Shown one piece after another: positions 49,769 to 57,547 of a DNA stretch of 64,000 bases. Position 1 is the first letter of the stretch, and each line of letters begins with the position of its first letter. Position numbers and translations under genes: made by a program. The stretch is from Streptomyces sp. NBC_00223 (GTDB taxonomy: Bacteria; Actinomycetota; Actinomycetes; Streptomycetales; Streptomycetaceae): the NCBI RefSeq assembly GCF_036199905.1, contig NZ_CP108109.1, positions 5,579,501-5,643,500 of the forward strand. The letters are read 5' to 3'. Under the pieces are notes generated by a model. The model did no database searches, was not told where the DNA came from, and saw only the letters and a list, made by a program, of their open reading frames with translations.

Positions 49769-51265
49769 ATGAGCTCCACCTCGGACAACGACGTCCGCAC
49801 GTACCTCCAGACCCACCGCGAACCCTTCCTCACCGCCCTCACGGAGTGGCTGCGTATCCCCTCGGTCTCCGCGGACCCGGACCGCGCGCCCGACCTCCAC
49901 CGCAGCGCCGCCTGGCTGGTCGCCGCGCTCAAGGACACCGGCTTCCCGGTGGCCGAGGTGTGGGAGACGCCCGGCGCCCCCGCCGTCTTCGCGGAGTGGC
50001 CCAGCGGTGAGCCCGACGCCCCGACCGTGCTGGTCTACGGCCACCACGACGTCCAGCCCGCGGCCGCGGCGGACGGCTGGGACACCGAACCGTTCGAACC
50101 CGTCGAGAAGGACGGCCGGCTGTACGCCCGCGGCGCCGCGGACGACAAGGGCCAGGTCTTCCTGCACACCCTCGGCCTGCGCGCCCACCTCGCCGCGACC
50201 GGCCGTAGCGCCCCGGCGGTGAACGTCAAGCTCCTGATCGAGGGCGAGGAGGAGTCCGGCTCCCCGCACTTCCCCGAGCTGATCCGCGCCCGCGCGGAGG
50301 CTCTGGCCTGCGACACGGTGATCGTCTCGGACACCGGCATGTGGTCCGAGGACACCCCGACCGTCTGCACGGGCATGCGCGGCCTGGTCGACGGCCAGAT
50401 CGACCTGTACGGCCCCGACCAGGACATCCACTCCGGCTCCTTCGGCGGCGCCGTCCCCAACCCCGCCACGGAGGTCGCCCGCCTGGCGGCCGCGCTGCAC
50501 GACGACGACCGCCGGGTGACGATCCCCGGCTTCTACGACGGCGTCGTCGAGCTCACCGACCGTGAACGAGCCCTCCTCGCCGAGCTGCCGTTCGACGAAG
50601 CGGCCTGGCTGCGTACGGCCAGGTCGCACGCCGCCCTCGGCGAGAGCGGCCACTCCACGCTGGAACGTATCTGGGCCCGGCCGACCGCCGAGGTCAACGG
50701 CATCCACAGCGGTTACGGCGGCCCCGGCGGCAAGACCATCGTGCCGTCGACCGCGCAGCTGAAGTTCTCCTTCCGGCTGGTCGCGGGGCAGGACACGGCG
50801 AGGATTCAGCGACTGTTCACCGACTGGGTCGCCGAGCGGCTGCCCGCCGGTATCCGGCATGAGATCTCCTTCTGGGGCGGCGGCACCCGGCCGTGTCTGA
50901 CCCCGCTCGACCACCCCGCGCTGCGTTCGCTCGTACGGGCGATGGGCCGGGCGTTCGGCCAGGAGATCCGCTACACCCGCGAGGGTGGTTCGGGGCCGGC
51001 CGCCGATCTCCAGGACGTGCTGGGGGTTCCCGTGCTGTTCCTGGGAATTTCCGTGCCGTCCGACGGTTGGCACTCGGTGAACGAGAAGGTCGATCTGGAC
51101 CTTCTCTTCAAGGGAGTGGAGACCGCCGCCTATCTGTGGGAAGACCTCGCCGCGGACTGGCGTACGGAATCCTGGCAGCGCACCACGGCGACGCCGGCGA
51201 CCTCGACGCCGGCCTCGACGACGACTTCAGCGAAGACAGCTACGGGGAGTGGGAAGCAGCTTTGA
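49769..51265 (+). CDS. M20-family metallopeptidase (dipeptidase)
   Basis: 498 residues. Metal-site motifs: YGHHDVQPAAAADGWDTEPF (His/Asp), GAADDKGQ (bridging Asp) and EGEEESGSPHFPEL (catalytic and metal Glu). The dimerisation lid contains NGIHSGYGGPGGKTIVPSTA. The C-terminal His is in PSDGWHSVNEKV. Typical of the carnosinase/DapE-like dipeptidase branch. The last ~25 residues are a Thr/Ala/Ser tail that overlaps nudC (TTGA). Cytoplasmic. Confidence 0.92.
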   Translation: MSSTSDNDVRTYLQTHREPFLTALTEWLRIPSVSADPDRAPDLHRSAAWLVAALKDTGFPVAEVWETPGAPAVFAEWPSGEPDAPTVLVYGHHDVQPAAAADGWDTEPFEPVEKDGRLYARGAADDKGQVFLHTLGLRAHLAATGRSAPAVNVKLLIEGEEESGSPHFPELIRARAEALACDTVIVSDTGMWSEDTPTVCTGMRGLVDGQIDLYGPDQDIHSGSFGGAVPNPATEVARLAAALHDDDRRVTIPGFYDGVVELTDRERALLAELPFDEAAWLRTARSHAALGESGHSTLERIWARPTAEVNGIHSGYGGPGGKTIVPSTAQLKFSFRLVAGQDTARIQRLFTDWVAERLPAGIRHEISFWGGGTRPCLTPLDHPALRSLVRAMGRAFGQEIRYTREGGSGPAADLQDVLGVPVLFLGISVPSDGWHSVNEKVDLDLLFKGVETAAYLWEDLAADWRTESWQRTTATPATSTPASTTTSAKTATGSGKQL

Positions 51266-52200
51266 CCGGACTCGACACGACATCGCGCCCGCTGGCCCTC
51301 ACGTACGAGGGCGTGGACCGCGCCGCGCACCACCGCCTGGACGAGGCGTGGTTGGCCGCGGCCTGGAGCCACCCGACGACCAGGGTGTTCGTGGTCTCCG
51401 GCGGGCAGGTGCTGGTCGAGGACACGCCCGAAGGCCGTACGGAACTCGTCATGACCCCGGCCTTCGACGCGCCCGAGACCGAGACGCACCGCTACTTCCT
51501 GGGCATCGACCCCGACGGCGTGCGCTACTTCGCGCTCCAGAAGGACGCGCTGCCCGGACGGATGGACGAGGAGGCGCGGCCGGCCGGGCTGCGCGAGGTC
51601 GGCGGGCTGCTGTCCCCCCTTGAGGCCGGGCTGATGGTGCACGCGGTGGCGCTGGAGAACTGGCAGCGTATGCACCGCTTCTGCTCCCGCTGCGGCGAAC
51701 GTACCGTCATCGCCGCCGCGGGCCACATCCGCCGCTGCCCGGCCTGCGGCGCCGAGCACTATCCGCGGACCGACCCGGCGGTGATCATGCTGGTCACCGA
51801 CGACAAGGACCGCGCGCTGCTCGGCCGCCAGGTGCACTGGCCCGAGGGCCGTTTCTCGACGCTCGCGGGCTTTGTCGAGCCCGGCGAGTCGATCGAGCAG
51901 TCGGTACGGCGTGAGGTGCTGGAGGAGGCCGGCGTCGTGATCGGCGACGTCCAGTACGTGGCGAGCCAGCCGTGGCCGTTCCCGTCCAGCCTGATGCTGG
52001 GCTTCAACGCACAGGCCACGTCGTCCGAGATCAACGTCGACGGCGAGGAGATCCACGAGGCCCGCTGGTTCTCGCGCGACGACCTGCGGGCGGCGTTCGC
52101 CTCAGGCGAGGTGCTGCCCCCGTTCGGCATCTCGATCGCGGCCCGCCTCATCGAACTCTGGTACGGCGAACCCCTCCCACGCCAGGGCGCGAACCCGTAA
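51262..52200 (+). CDS. nudC: NAD(H) diphosphatase / RNA-decapping Nudix enzyme
   Basis: 312 residues. Four-Cys zinc ribbon (CSRCG at 141-145, CPACG at 159-163), Nudix box GFVEPGESIEQSVRREVLEE then AG, and the NudC-specific SQPWPFPSS motif. It hydrolyses NADH to NMNH and AMP and removes NAD caps from RNA. The TTG start overlaps the M20 stop codon (TTGA); no ATG or GTG gives a better start, so this rare start with coupling is likely. nudC next to mrx1 and uvrD2 matches mycobacteria. Confidence 0.92.
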   Translation: MTGLDTTSRPLALTYEGVDRAAHHRLDEAWLAAAWSHPTTRVFVVSGGQVLVEDTPEGRTELVMTPAFDAPETETHRYFLGIDPDGVRYFALQKDALPGRMDEEARPAGLREVGGLLSPLEAGLMVHAVALENWQRMHRFCSRCGERTVIAAAGHIRRCPACGAEHYPRTDPAVIMLVTDDKDRALLGRQVHWPEGRFSTLAGFVEPGESIEQSVRREVLEEAGVVIGDVQYVASQPWPFPSSLMLGFNAQATSSEINVDGEEIHEARWFSRDDLRAAFASGEVLPPFGISIAARLIELWYGEPLPRQGANP

Positions 52201-52203
52201 GAC

Positions 52204-52231
52204 CCGGGCCCGGGGTTGACCCGGGGCCCCT
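52204..52231 (+). terminator. GC-rich hairpin just after nudC
   Basis: GGGCCC on each side plus GGG/CCC with a one-base bulge, loop GTTGA, beginning 4-6 bp past the stop. Probably a first terminator; a second one downstream was split by the IS element. Confidence 0.5.
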
Positions 52232-52377
52232 GGTGCGGCTCGGACGGGGAAGCGGCCGGTTTCGACGGCGGTGACGTGTCCTTCCCAAGCCTTATTGGGC
52301 CGGCGCGATTCGGCGGAATCCTTTTCCGGGGCTTCGTCGATGGAAATCGGCCGAGGGTGAACCGCCGGCGGCATACG

Positions 52378-52388
52378 GAAGGCCCCTG
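52378..52388 (+). terminator. Left arm of a terminator hairpin split by the IS30 element
   Basis: GAAGGCCCCTG here is the exact complement of CAGGGGCCTTC at 53884-53894. Removing the IS and one AGG copy restores an 11-bp stem with a 10-nt loop (CCAGGAAAGA), which would have terminated the convergent nudC and mrx1 transcripts. Confidence 0.7.
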
Positions 52389-52393
52389 CCAGG

Positions 52394-53875
52394 CTTGGGT
52401 TCTAACGGTCCTCGCAACACCTGCGATCTGTGGGAGTTGCGGGGACTGTGGGCGTTGAGTGTGGGGATCGTGTGGGGTTGCGGGAGCGTTTCCTTGCGCG
52501 GCTGGATGCTGTGGGGAACGTGACGGTGGTGGCCCGTGAGCTGGGGGTGAACCGGAACACTGCTTTCGGCTGGGCCCGGAAGGCCGGACAGGGCTCGGTG
52601 CGCCTGCCGCGGCGGCATCCCGGGCGGGATGAGTACGAGCGGCTTCGGGCCGCCGGTGTCGCACGCCGGGTGGCGGCCCGGCAGGTCGGTGTGAACGAGC
52701 GCACGGCCAAGGACTGGGACTGGGGCGTCAAGAAGAGCGGCACCACACGCACCTATGCCGACGGCCGCCGTGTCGACTACACCACCGGGACCGTCACGAT
52801 GGGCGGTGTGACCACAGTACCGGTGGGCCTGCCAGCCCTGGAAAAGCAACTGCATCCGCGATTTCTGACACTGGCCGAGCGCGAACAGATCCGCGATCTG
52901 CGTGCGCTGGGCTGGTCGCTGCGGGCGATCGGGCGTGCCCTGGGGCGGCCGGCGAGCACGGTCAAGCGGGAGATCGACACGAACTCCGGCACCGGGGGCT
53001 ACCAGCCCTACGCCGCCCACCGCGCCGCTGCCGCGCGCAGGCCCCGGCCCAAGGACCGCAAACTACTGCGCGAGGGACGGCTGCGCCGCTTCGTCCAGGA
53101 CGGACTGCGCAGGCGGTGGTCACCGGAGCAGATCTGCCACGCTCTGTTCAAGGAGCATCCCGACGACCGGAGCATGCGGGTGAGCGTGGAAACGATCTAC
53201 CAGGCACTGTACTTCCAGGCCCGTGGCGGCCTGAGGCGGGAAGTGCAGGCCGCCGTCCGTTCCGGCCGGACCCGCCGCAAACCACGCCGCGACCCGCAGC
53301 GGCGCACACCACGGTTCACCGACCCGATGGTGATGATCAGCGACCGCCCCGCCGATATCGAGGACCGGGCGGTGCCCGGCCACTGGGAAGGCGATCTGAT
53401 CATCGGCGCGGGCGGGCGCTCCGCGATCGCCACCCTGGTCGAGCGGACCACCCGCTACACCATGCTGGTCCACCTGCCCGGCGCAGCCCACGACGCCGAA
53501 ACCGTCCGCGACGGCCTCGTCGCCACGATCCAGACCCTGCCCGCCCACCTGCGCGGCTCCCTCACCTGGGACCAGGGCAGCGAGATGGCACGCCACCAGC
53601 AGTTCACCATGGCCACAGGCATGCCCGTCTACTTCTGCGACCCCGCCTCACCCTGGCAACGCGGCTCCAACGAAAACACCAACGGCCTGCTCCGCCAGTA
53701 CTTCCCGAAGGGAACCGACCTCAGCATCCACAGCCCCGAAGACCTCGAACACGTCGCCCAGGAACTCAACGGCCGCCCACGCAAGACACTCGACTGGGAT
53801 ACCCCAGCCGAGCGCCTACGTGATCTACTCACCACCTGAAACCAGGCGGTGTTGCGACGACCCCATGAACCCAAG
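52394..53875 (+). mobile_element. Complete IS30-family insertion sequence (1,482 bp)
   Basis: Ends: 52394-52421 and 53848-53875 are imperfect inverted repeats, 23 of 28 matching, with an outer CTTGGGTTC and inner TCGCAACACC. AGG directly flanks both ends (52391-52393 and 53876-53878), a 3-bp target duplication, as expected for IS30. One long transposase ORF with an intact DDE triad fills it. The insertion lies in a hairpin loop between convergent nudC and mrx1. Clean ends and an intact gene suggest a recent event. Confidence 0.88.
52472..53839 (+). CDS. IS30-family transposase
   Basis: 455 residues from the GTG at 52472 (frame open from 52430). An N-terminal helix-turn-helix (GNVTVVARELGVNRNTAFGW), a second HTH (LTLAEREQIRDLRALGWSLR, AIGRALGRPASTVKREI), then the DDE core: PGHWEGDLIIG (D), LTWDQGSEMARH (D), and NENTNGLLRQYFPKGTDLS with the Glu of SNENTNG. 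This is the long actinobacterial IS30 form with an extra N-terminal region. No frameshift or stop seen. The exact start is uncertain (GTG at 52430, 52448 and 52472). Confidence 0.88.
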   Translation: MGLRERFLARLDAVGNVTVVARELGVNRNTAFGWARKAGQGSVRLPRRHPGRDEYERLRAAGVARRVAARQVGVNERTAKDWDWGVKKSGTTRTYADGRRVDYTTGTVTMGGVTTVPVGLPALEKQLHPRFLTLAEREQIRDLRALGWSLRAIGRALGRPASTVKREIDTNSGTGGYQPYAAHRAAAARRPRPKDRKLLREGRLRRFVQDGLRRRWSPEQICHALFKEHPDDRSMRVSVETIYQALYFQARGGLRREVQAAVRSGRTRRKPRRDPQRRTPRFTDPMVMISDRPADIEDRAVPGHWEGDLIIGAGGRSAIATLVERTTRYTMLVHLPGAAHDAETVRDGLVATIQTLPAHLRGSLTWDQGSEMARHQQFTMATGMPVYFCDPASPWQRGSNENTNGLLRQYFPKGTDLSIHSPEDLEHVAQELNGRPRKTLDWDTPAERLRDLLTT

Positions 53876-53923
53876 AGGAAAGACAGGGGCCTTCTTCGCC
53901 GGGCGGGCTCGTCCGGGGCGGGC

Positions 53924-54181
53924 TCAGGCGCTGAGGGCCTGCTTGACCTGGGCGAGGCTCGGGTTCGTCATGACGACCTCGCCGTTGCCGCTGACGGGGA
54001 CCACCAGGACGGTCGGCACCGTCTGGTTGCCGCCGTTGGCCTTCTCGACGAACTCCGCGGAGGCCGGGTCCTCCTCGATGTTGATCTCGTTGTAGGCGAT
54101 GCCCTCGCGGTCAAGCTGCGTCTTCAACCGGCGGCAGTAGCCGCACCAGGTGGTGCTGTACATGGTCACGGTGCCCGACAT
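53924..54181 (-). CDS. mrx1: Mycoredoxin-1 / glutaredoxin-like protein
   Basis: 85 residues. Active site TTWCGYCRRLK (Cys13-Cys16), cis-Pro segment TVPTVLVVPV and the C-terminal helix NPSLAQVKQALSA. The CGYC motif and size match mycoredoxin-1, which reduces mycothiol mixed disulfides in actinobacteria. ATG with GAGGAG upstream. It has an exact SigR-type promoter, consistent with thiol-stress induction. Adjacent to nudC and uvrD2, as in mycobacteria. Confidence 0.92.
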   Translation of the reverse strand: MSGTVTMYSTTWCGYCRRLKTQLDREGIAYNEINIEEDPASAEFVEKANGGNQTVPTVLVVPVSGNGEVVMTNPSLAQVKQALSA

Positions 54182-54248
54182 CGGTGTTCGCTCCTCGTCG
54201 CTGGGGTCCCCGCCCGAGGCAGGGGGTCTGGGGGTGCTGCACCTGGAG

Positions 54249-54274
54249 AACGTCACAGCCGGGGTCGGAATTCC
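54249..54274 (-). promoter_or_regulatory. SigR-type promoter of mrx1
   Basis: On the minus strand, GGAAT (54274-54270), an 18-bp spacer and GTT (54251-54249), 68 bp before the mrx1 ATG. It is an exact match to the SigR consensus and the same spacing as at moeZ. Confidence 0.75.
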
Positions 54275-54315
54275 GGCCCGGTCGAAGCGCGGCGGGGCGG
54301 GCGTTCCGCCCGGGC

Positions 54316-54324
54316 TGTGGATAA
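54316..54324 (-). promoter_or_regulatory. Consensus DnaA-box sequence upstream of uvrD2
   Basis: TGTGGATAA on the plus strand (TTATCCACA on the minus) lies between mrx1 and uvrD2, 40 bp before the uvrD2 start. It is the E. coli consensus; the usual Streptomyces box is TTGTCCACA. It could be a DnaA-controlled promoter element or chance. Confidence 0.35.
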
Positions 54325-54363
54325 CTTCTCCGGGCTGTCGGCCGGACCTGGCAGAGTGGCGGG

Positions 54364-56577
54364 GTGACTGCGACAACCCACGACTCGCTCTTCCCCGCGG
54401 TGCCCGACTCGCCGGACGCGGTGCTCGCCGGCCTCGACCCCGAGCAGCGCGCCGTCGCCACGGCCCTGCACGGTCCGGTGTGCGTACTGGCCGGGGCCGG
54501 CACCGGCAAGACCCGCGCGATCACCCACCGGATCGCCTACGGGGTGCGCGCGGGGATACTGCCGCCCGCGAGCGTGCTCGCGGTCACCTTCACCGCGCGG
54601 GCGGCGGGCGAGATGCGCGGCAGGCTGCGCCAGCTGGGCGCGGGCGGGGTGCAGGCCCGTACGTTCCACTCCGCGGCCCTGCGGCAGTTGCAGTACTTCT
54701 GGCCGCGGGCGATCGGCGGCGAAATCCCGCGGCTGGTGGAGCGCAAGGTGCAGCTGGTCGCGGAGGCGGGCGCGCGCTGCCGTATCCGGCTGGACCGCAA
54801 TGAGCTGCGGGACGTCACGGGGGAGATCGAGTGGTGCAAGGTCACCCAGACCGTGCCGGAGGAGTACGCGGCGGCGGCCGCCAAGACCGGGCGTGACGTG
54901 CCGCGCGACCCGGCCGAGATCGCGAAGATCTACACCACGTACGAGCAGCTCAAGCGGGACCGCGAGGTGATCGACTTCGAGGACGTGCTGCTGCTGACCG
55001 TCGGTGTGCTCCAGGACCGGCCGGACGTGGCCGAGACCGTGCGCTCGCAGTATCAGCACTTCGTGGTGGACGAGTATCAGGACGTCAGCCCGTTGCAGCA
55101 GCGGCTGCTGGAGCTGTGGCTCGGCGGCCGGGAGAATCTGTGCGTGGTCGGCGACGCCTCGCAGACGATCTACTCCTTCACCGGCGCCACCCCGGACTTC
55201 CTGCTGGGCTTCCGCAGCCGCCACCCGGACGCCACCGTGGTGAAGCTGGTCCGCGACTACCGGTCGACCCCGCAGGTCGTCGGGCTGGCCAACGGACTGC
55301 TGGGCAAGGCCCGCGGCCAGGCCGCCGCGCACCGGCTGGAGCTGATCTCGCAGCGAGAGCCGGGGCCCGAGCCGACGTACACGGAGTACCCGGACGAGCC
55401 GGCCGAGGCCGAGGGCGCCGCGCGGCGGATCAAGGAACTGATCGCCTCCGGGGTGCGGCCGAGCGAGATCGCGGTGCTGTACCGGATCAACGCCCAGTCT
55501 GAGGTGTACGAGCAGGCGCTGGCCGACGCCGGGGTGCCGTATCAGCTGCGCGGCGCCGAGCGGTTCTTCGAGCGGCCCGAGGTGCGTGAGGCCGGGCTGC
55601 TGCTGCGCGGCGCGGCGCGGGCGGGCGGTTCCTCGGACGAGGAGGGCGACGGCACGATCCCGCATCAGGTGCGCGCGGTGCTCAGCTCGCGCGGCTGGGC
55701 CTCGGAGCCGCCCGCGGGCTCGGGGGCGGTCCGGGACCGGTGGGAGTCGCTGGCGGCGCTCGTACGGCTGTCGGAGGACTTCGCGGCGGCCCGGCCGGAG
55801 GCGGACCTCGGGGACTTCGTGGCGGAGCTCGACGAGCGGGCCAACGCCCAGCACGCCCCGACCGTCGAGGGCGTCACCCTGGCCTCGCTGCACGCGGCGA
55901 AGGGCCTGGAGTGGGACGCGGTGTTCCTCGTGGGCCTGACCGAGGGCACGCTGCCGATCACCTACGCCAAGACCGACGAACAGGTCGAGGAGGAGCGGCG
56001 GCTGCTGTACGTCGGGGTGACCCGGGCCCGTTTCCATCTGGCGCTGTCGTGGGCGCTGTCGCGCTCGCCGGGCGGGCGCGGCGGCCGGCGGCCCTCGCGC
56101 TTCCTGGACGGGCTGCGGCCGGGTTCCGCGGCCCGCGGCGCCCGGGGCGCGGGCGCGGGGGGCGCGGGAGGTGGCGAGCGCGGCTCGGGAGGGCGCAAGC
56201 GGCGCGGTCCTGTGCTGTGCCGGGTGTGCGGGCGCACACTGTCCGAGGCCGGCGAGATCAAACTGATGCGGTGCGAGGACTGCCCCTCGGATCTCGACGA
56301 GGCGCTGTACGAGCGGTTGCGCGCCTGGCGCGCCGAGCAGGCCAAGGCGCTGGGACAGCCCGCGTATTGCGTGTTCACCGACAAGACTCTGCTGGCGATC
56401 GCCGAGGTCAGGCCGTCGGGGGAGGGGGAGCTGACCTCGATCGCGGGGGTGGGCGCGCGCAAGCTCGACAAGTTCGGCGCGGATGTGCTGGCGCTGTGCG
56501 CGGGGGAGGAACCAGGGGCTCCGGTTGAGGCCCCGGAAGACCTCGGGGAATCTTCTCAAGAAGAAGCCGAAAAATAG
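54364..56577 (+). CDS. uvrD2: ATP-dependent DNA helicase UvrD2
   Basis: 737 residues. UvrD-type motifs: LDPEQRAVATAL (Q), GAGTGKTRAITHRIAYGVRA (Walker A), FVVDEYQDVSPLQQRLLELW (Walker B), VGDASQTIYSFTGATPDFLL, and LYVGVTRARFHLALSWA (VI). After the helicase come a Gly/Arg-rich linker, a four-Cys zinc module (VLCRVCGRTLSE; MRCEDCPSDL) and a C-terminal HRDC domain (YCVFTDKTLLAIAEVRPSGE). This helicase-zinc-HRDC order defines UvrD2. Start GTG 54364. Ends beside the wblC promoter. Confidence 0.95.
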   Translation: MTATTHDSLFPAVPDSPDAVLAGLDPEQRAVATALHGPVCVLAGAGTGKTRAITHRIAYGVRAGILPPASVLAVTFTARAAGEMRGRLRQLGAGGVQARTFHSAALRQLQYFWPRAIGGEIPRLVERKVQLVAEAGARCRIRLDRNELRDVTGEIEWCKVTQTVPEEYAAAAAKTGRDVPRDPAEIAKIYTTYEQLKRDREVIDFEDVLLLTVGVLQDRPDVAETVRSQYQHFVVDEYQDVSPLQQRLLELWLGGRENLCVVGDASQTIYSFTGATPDFLLGFRSRHPDATVVKLVRDYRSTPQVVGLANGLLGKARGQAAAHRLELISQREPGPEPTYTEYPDEPAEAEGAARRIKELIASGVRPSEIAVLYRINAQSEVYEQALADAGVPYQLRGAERFFERPEVREAGLLLRGAARAGGSSDEEGDGTIPHQVRAVLSSRGWASEPPAGSGAVRDRWESLAALVRLSEDFAAARPEADLGDFVAELDERANAQHAPTVEGVTLASLHAAKGLEWDAVFLVGLTEGTLPITYAKTDEQVEEERRLLYVGVTRARFHLALSWALSRSPGGRGGRRPSRFLDGLRPGSAARGARGAGAGGAGGGERGSGGRKRRGPVLCRVCGRTLSEAGEIKLMRCEDCPSDLDEALYERLRAWRAEQAKALGQPAYCVFTDKTLLAIAEVRPSGEGELTSIAGVGARKLDKFGADVLALCAGEEPGAPVEAPEDLGESSQEEAEK

Positions 56578-56608
56578 TTTGCGCATCGCGAGGAAGTCCT
56601 CATAGCCT
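56570..56608 (+). promoter_or_regulatory. Probable WblC/WhiB7-type promoter
   Basis: AAAAATAG (56570-56577) directly precedes a weak -35 TTGCGC (56579-56584). An 18-bp spacer leads to -10 TAGCCT (56603-56608). An A/T-rich patch just upstream of a weak -35 is the known feature of WhiB7-activated promoters, including whiB7's own. It overlaps the 3' end of uvrD2 and would give a ~570-nt leader. Confidence 0.6.
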
Positions 56609-56714
56609 GCGTGAGCACGGTCGGGAGCGGGTCTTCCAAGAGCCGCCAGGACTGTGATGTACTAGGCAAGTCCGTTCCACTGCCCTTACGAGACGCCGAG
56701 AGGAGGCGAGCCCA

Positions 56715-57053
56715 ATGACCAGCCTGATGAACACCAAACTGACCGATCGTTCGGTGATCGCCGCCTCTGCATTCGGCATTTCGCTGCGTGGCACGGGTCT
56801 GTCCGTTCTGTCCGCTCTCCTTCCGGTCATGCCGGTCAGTGAGCGCGATGAGCGACCGACCCAGGCGCCCGCGGTAGCGGCAGCAGCGGCACAGGCGCAG
56901 GCCTATGCCTTTGCGGCGGCGGCCTACGGCGCCGGCGCTGGTACCGCCAAGGGCGCGACAGCCGCCAATGGTCACGCGAATGGACGGCAGAAGACGCAGC
57001 ACGGCATGAAGTGGGCCTTCCGCGGGCTCGAACCCTGGAGTGATCCAGCCTGA
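56715..57053 (+). CDS. Upstream ORF in the wblC leader
   Basis: 112 residues. It begins MTSLMNTKLTDRSVIAASAF, has a hydrophobic stretch GTGLSVLSALLPVMPV, an Ala-rich middle (VAAAAAQAQAYAFAAAAYGA), and ends RGLEPWSDPA. GAGGAGG lies 9 nt before the ATG. It stops 23 nt before a U-tracted terminator that separates it from wblC. WhiB7/wblC leaders are known to carry such an upstream ORF whose translation state decides termination: stalled ribosomes (antibiotics) allow read-through. The product itself may have no function. Confidence 0.7.
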   Translation: MTSLMNTKLTDRSVIAASAFGISLRGTGLSVLSALLPVMPVSERDERPTQAPAVAAAAAQAQAYAFAAAAYGAGAGTAKGATAANGHANGRQKTQHGMKWAFRGLEPWSDPA

Positions 57054-57076
57054 TAGCGCATCAGGTCGGCACCTCA

Positions 57077-57120
57077 GGGCCGCGGAATCCCACACCGGGA
57101 ATCCGCGGCCCTTTTGTTTT
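57077..57120 (+). terminator. Rho-independent attenuator in front of wblC
   Basis: GGGCCGCGGA pairs with TCCGCGGCCC, followed inwards by an A/A mismatch and TCCC/GGGA around ACACC. TTTTGTTTT follows immediately (57112-57120). It is the only hairpin in the window with a real T-tract, placed between the upstream ORF and wblC, 68 nt before the wblC GTG. Confidence 0.9.
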
Positions 57121-57187
57121 CCCTCCAGACAGACACAACCGAAGACCGGCTCACCGGCCGGACCGACAGACGAGGAACGAACTCACC

Positions 57188-57547
57188 GTGCATACCGCCC
57201 CGCACGCATCGTCCGTACCCAAGCCCGACCTGAACCGCCCGCCGGCTGAGCCCCCGGAGACCACCTTGCTTCCCCTGACCGAGCTTGACGACGAGATCGA
57301 GCGACTCGGCGTACCCGTCCCCTGCCGGACCTTCGACCCGGAGGTCTTCTTCGCGGAGTCCCCGGCCGACGTGGAGTACGCCAAGTCCCTGTGCCAGACC
57401 TGTCCGGTCCGCGAGGCCTGCCTCGCCGGTGCCAAGGACCGCCGCGAGCCCTGGGGTGTCTGGGGCGGCGAGCTGTTCATCCAGGGGGTCGTGGTGCCCC
57501 GCAAGCGGCCGCGTGGCCGTCCGCGCAAGAACGCTGTCGCGGCATGA
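57188..57547 (+). CDS. wblC: WhiB-family regulator WblC (WhiB7)
   Basis: 119 residues. Fe-S cysteines 46, 69, 72 and 78 (PCRTFDPEVFF, CQTCPVREAC), the GVWGG turn (90-94), and a C-terminal AT-hook RGRPRK (109-114) that marks WhiB7/WblC. It binds the primary sigma factor and activates genes for intrinsic resistance to ribosome-targeting antibiotics, including itself. GTG start with GAGGA upstream. The leader holds an autoregulatory-type promoter, an upstream ORF and an attenuator. Its stop overlaps the next gene (ATGA). Confidence 0.95.
   Translation: MHTAPHASSVPKPDLNRPPAEPPETTLLPLTELDDEIERLGVPVPCRTFDPEVFFAESPADVEYAKSLCQTCPVREACLAGAKDRREPWGVWGGELFIQGVVVPRKRPRGRPRKNAVAA

Noticed and set aside
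46102..49938. 1,278-codon minus-strand open frame over adnB
   Set aside because: Antisense shadow of adnB; no domain, and composition is typical of a shadow frame.
52394..53875. CTTGGGTTC/GAACCCAAG at the IS ends as a pre-existing hairpin outside a shorter (15-bp) terminal repeat
   Set aside because: Including these bases gives 28-bp ends and a matching AGG duplication just outside, which is the simpler reading; the shorter version leaves no target duplication.
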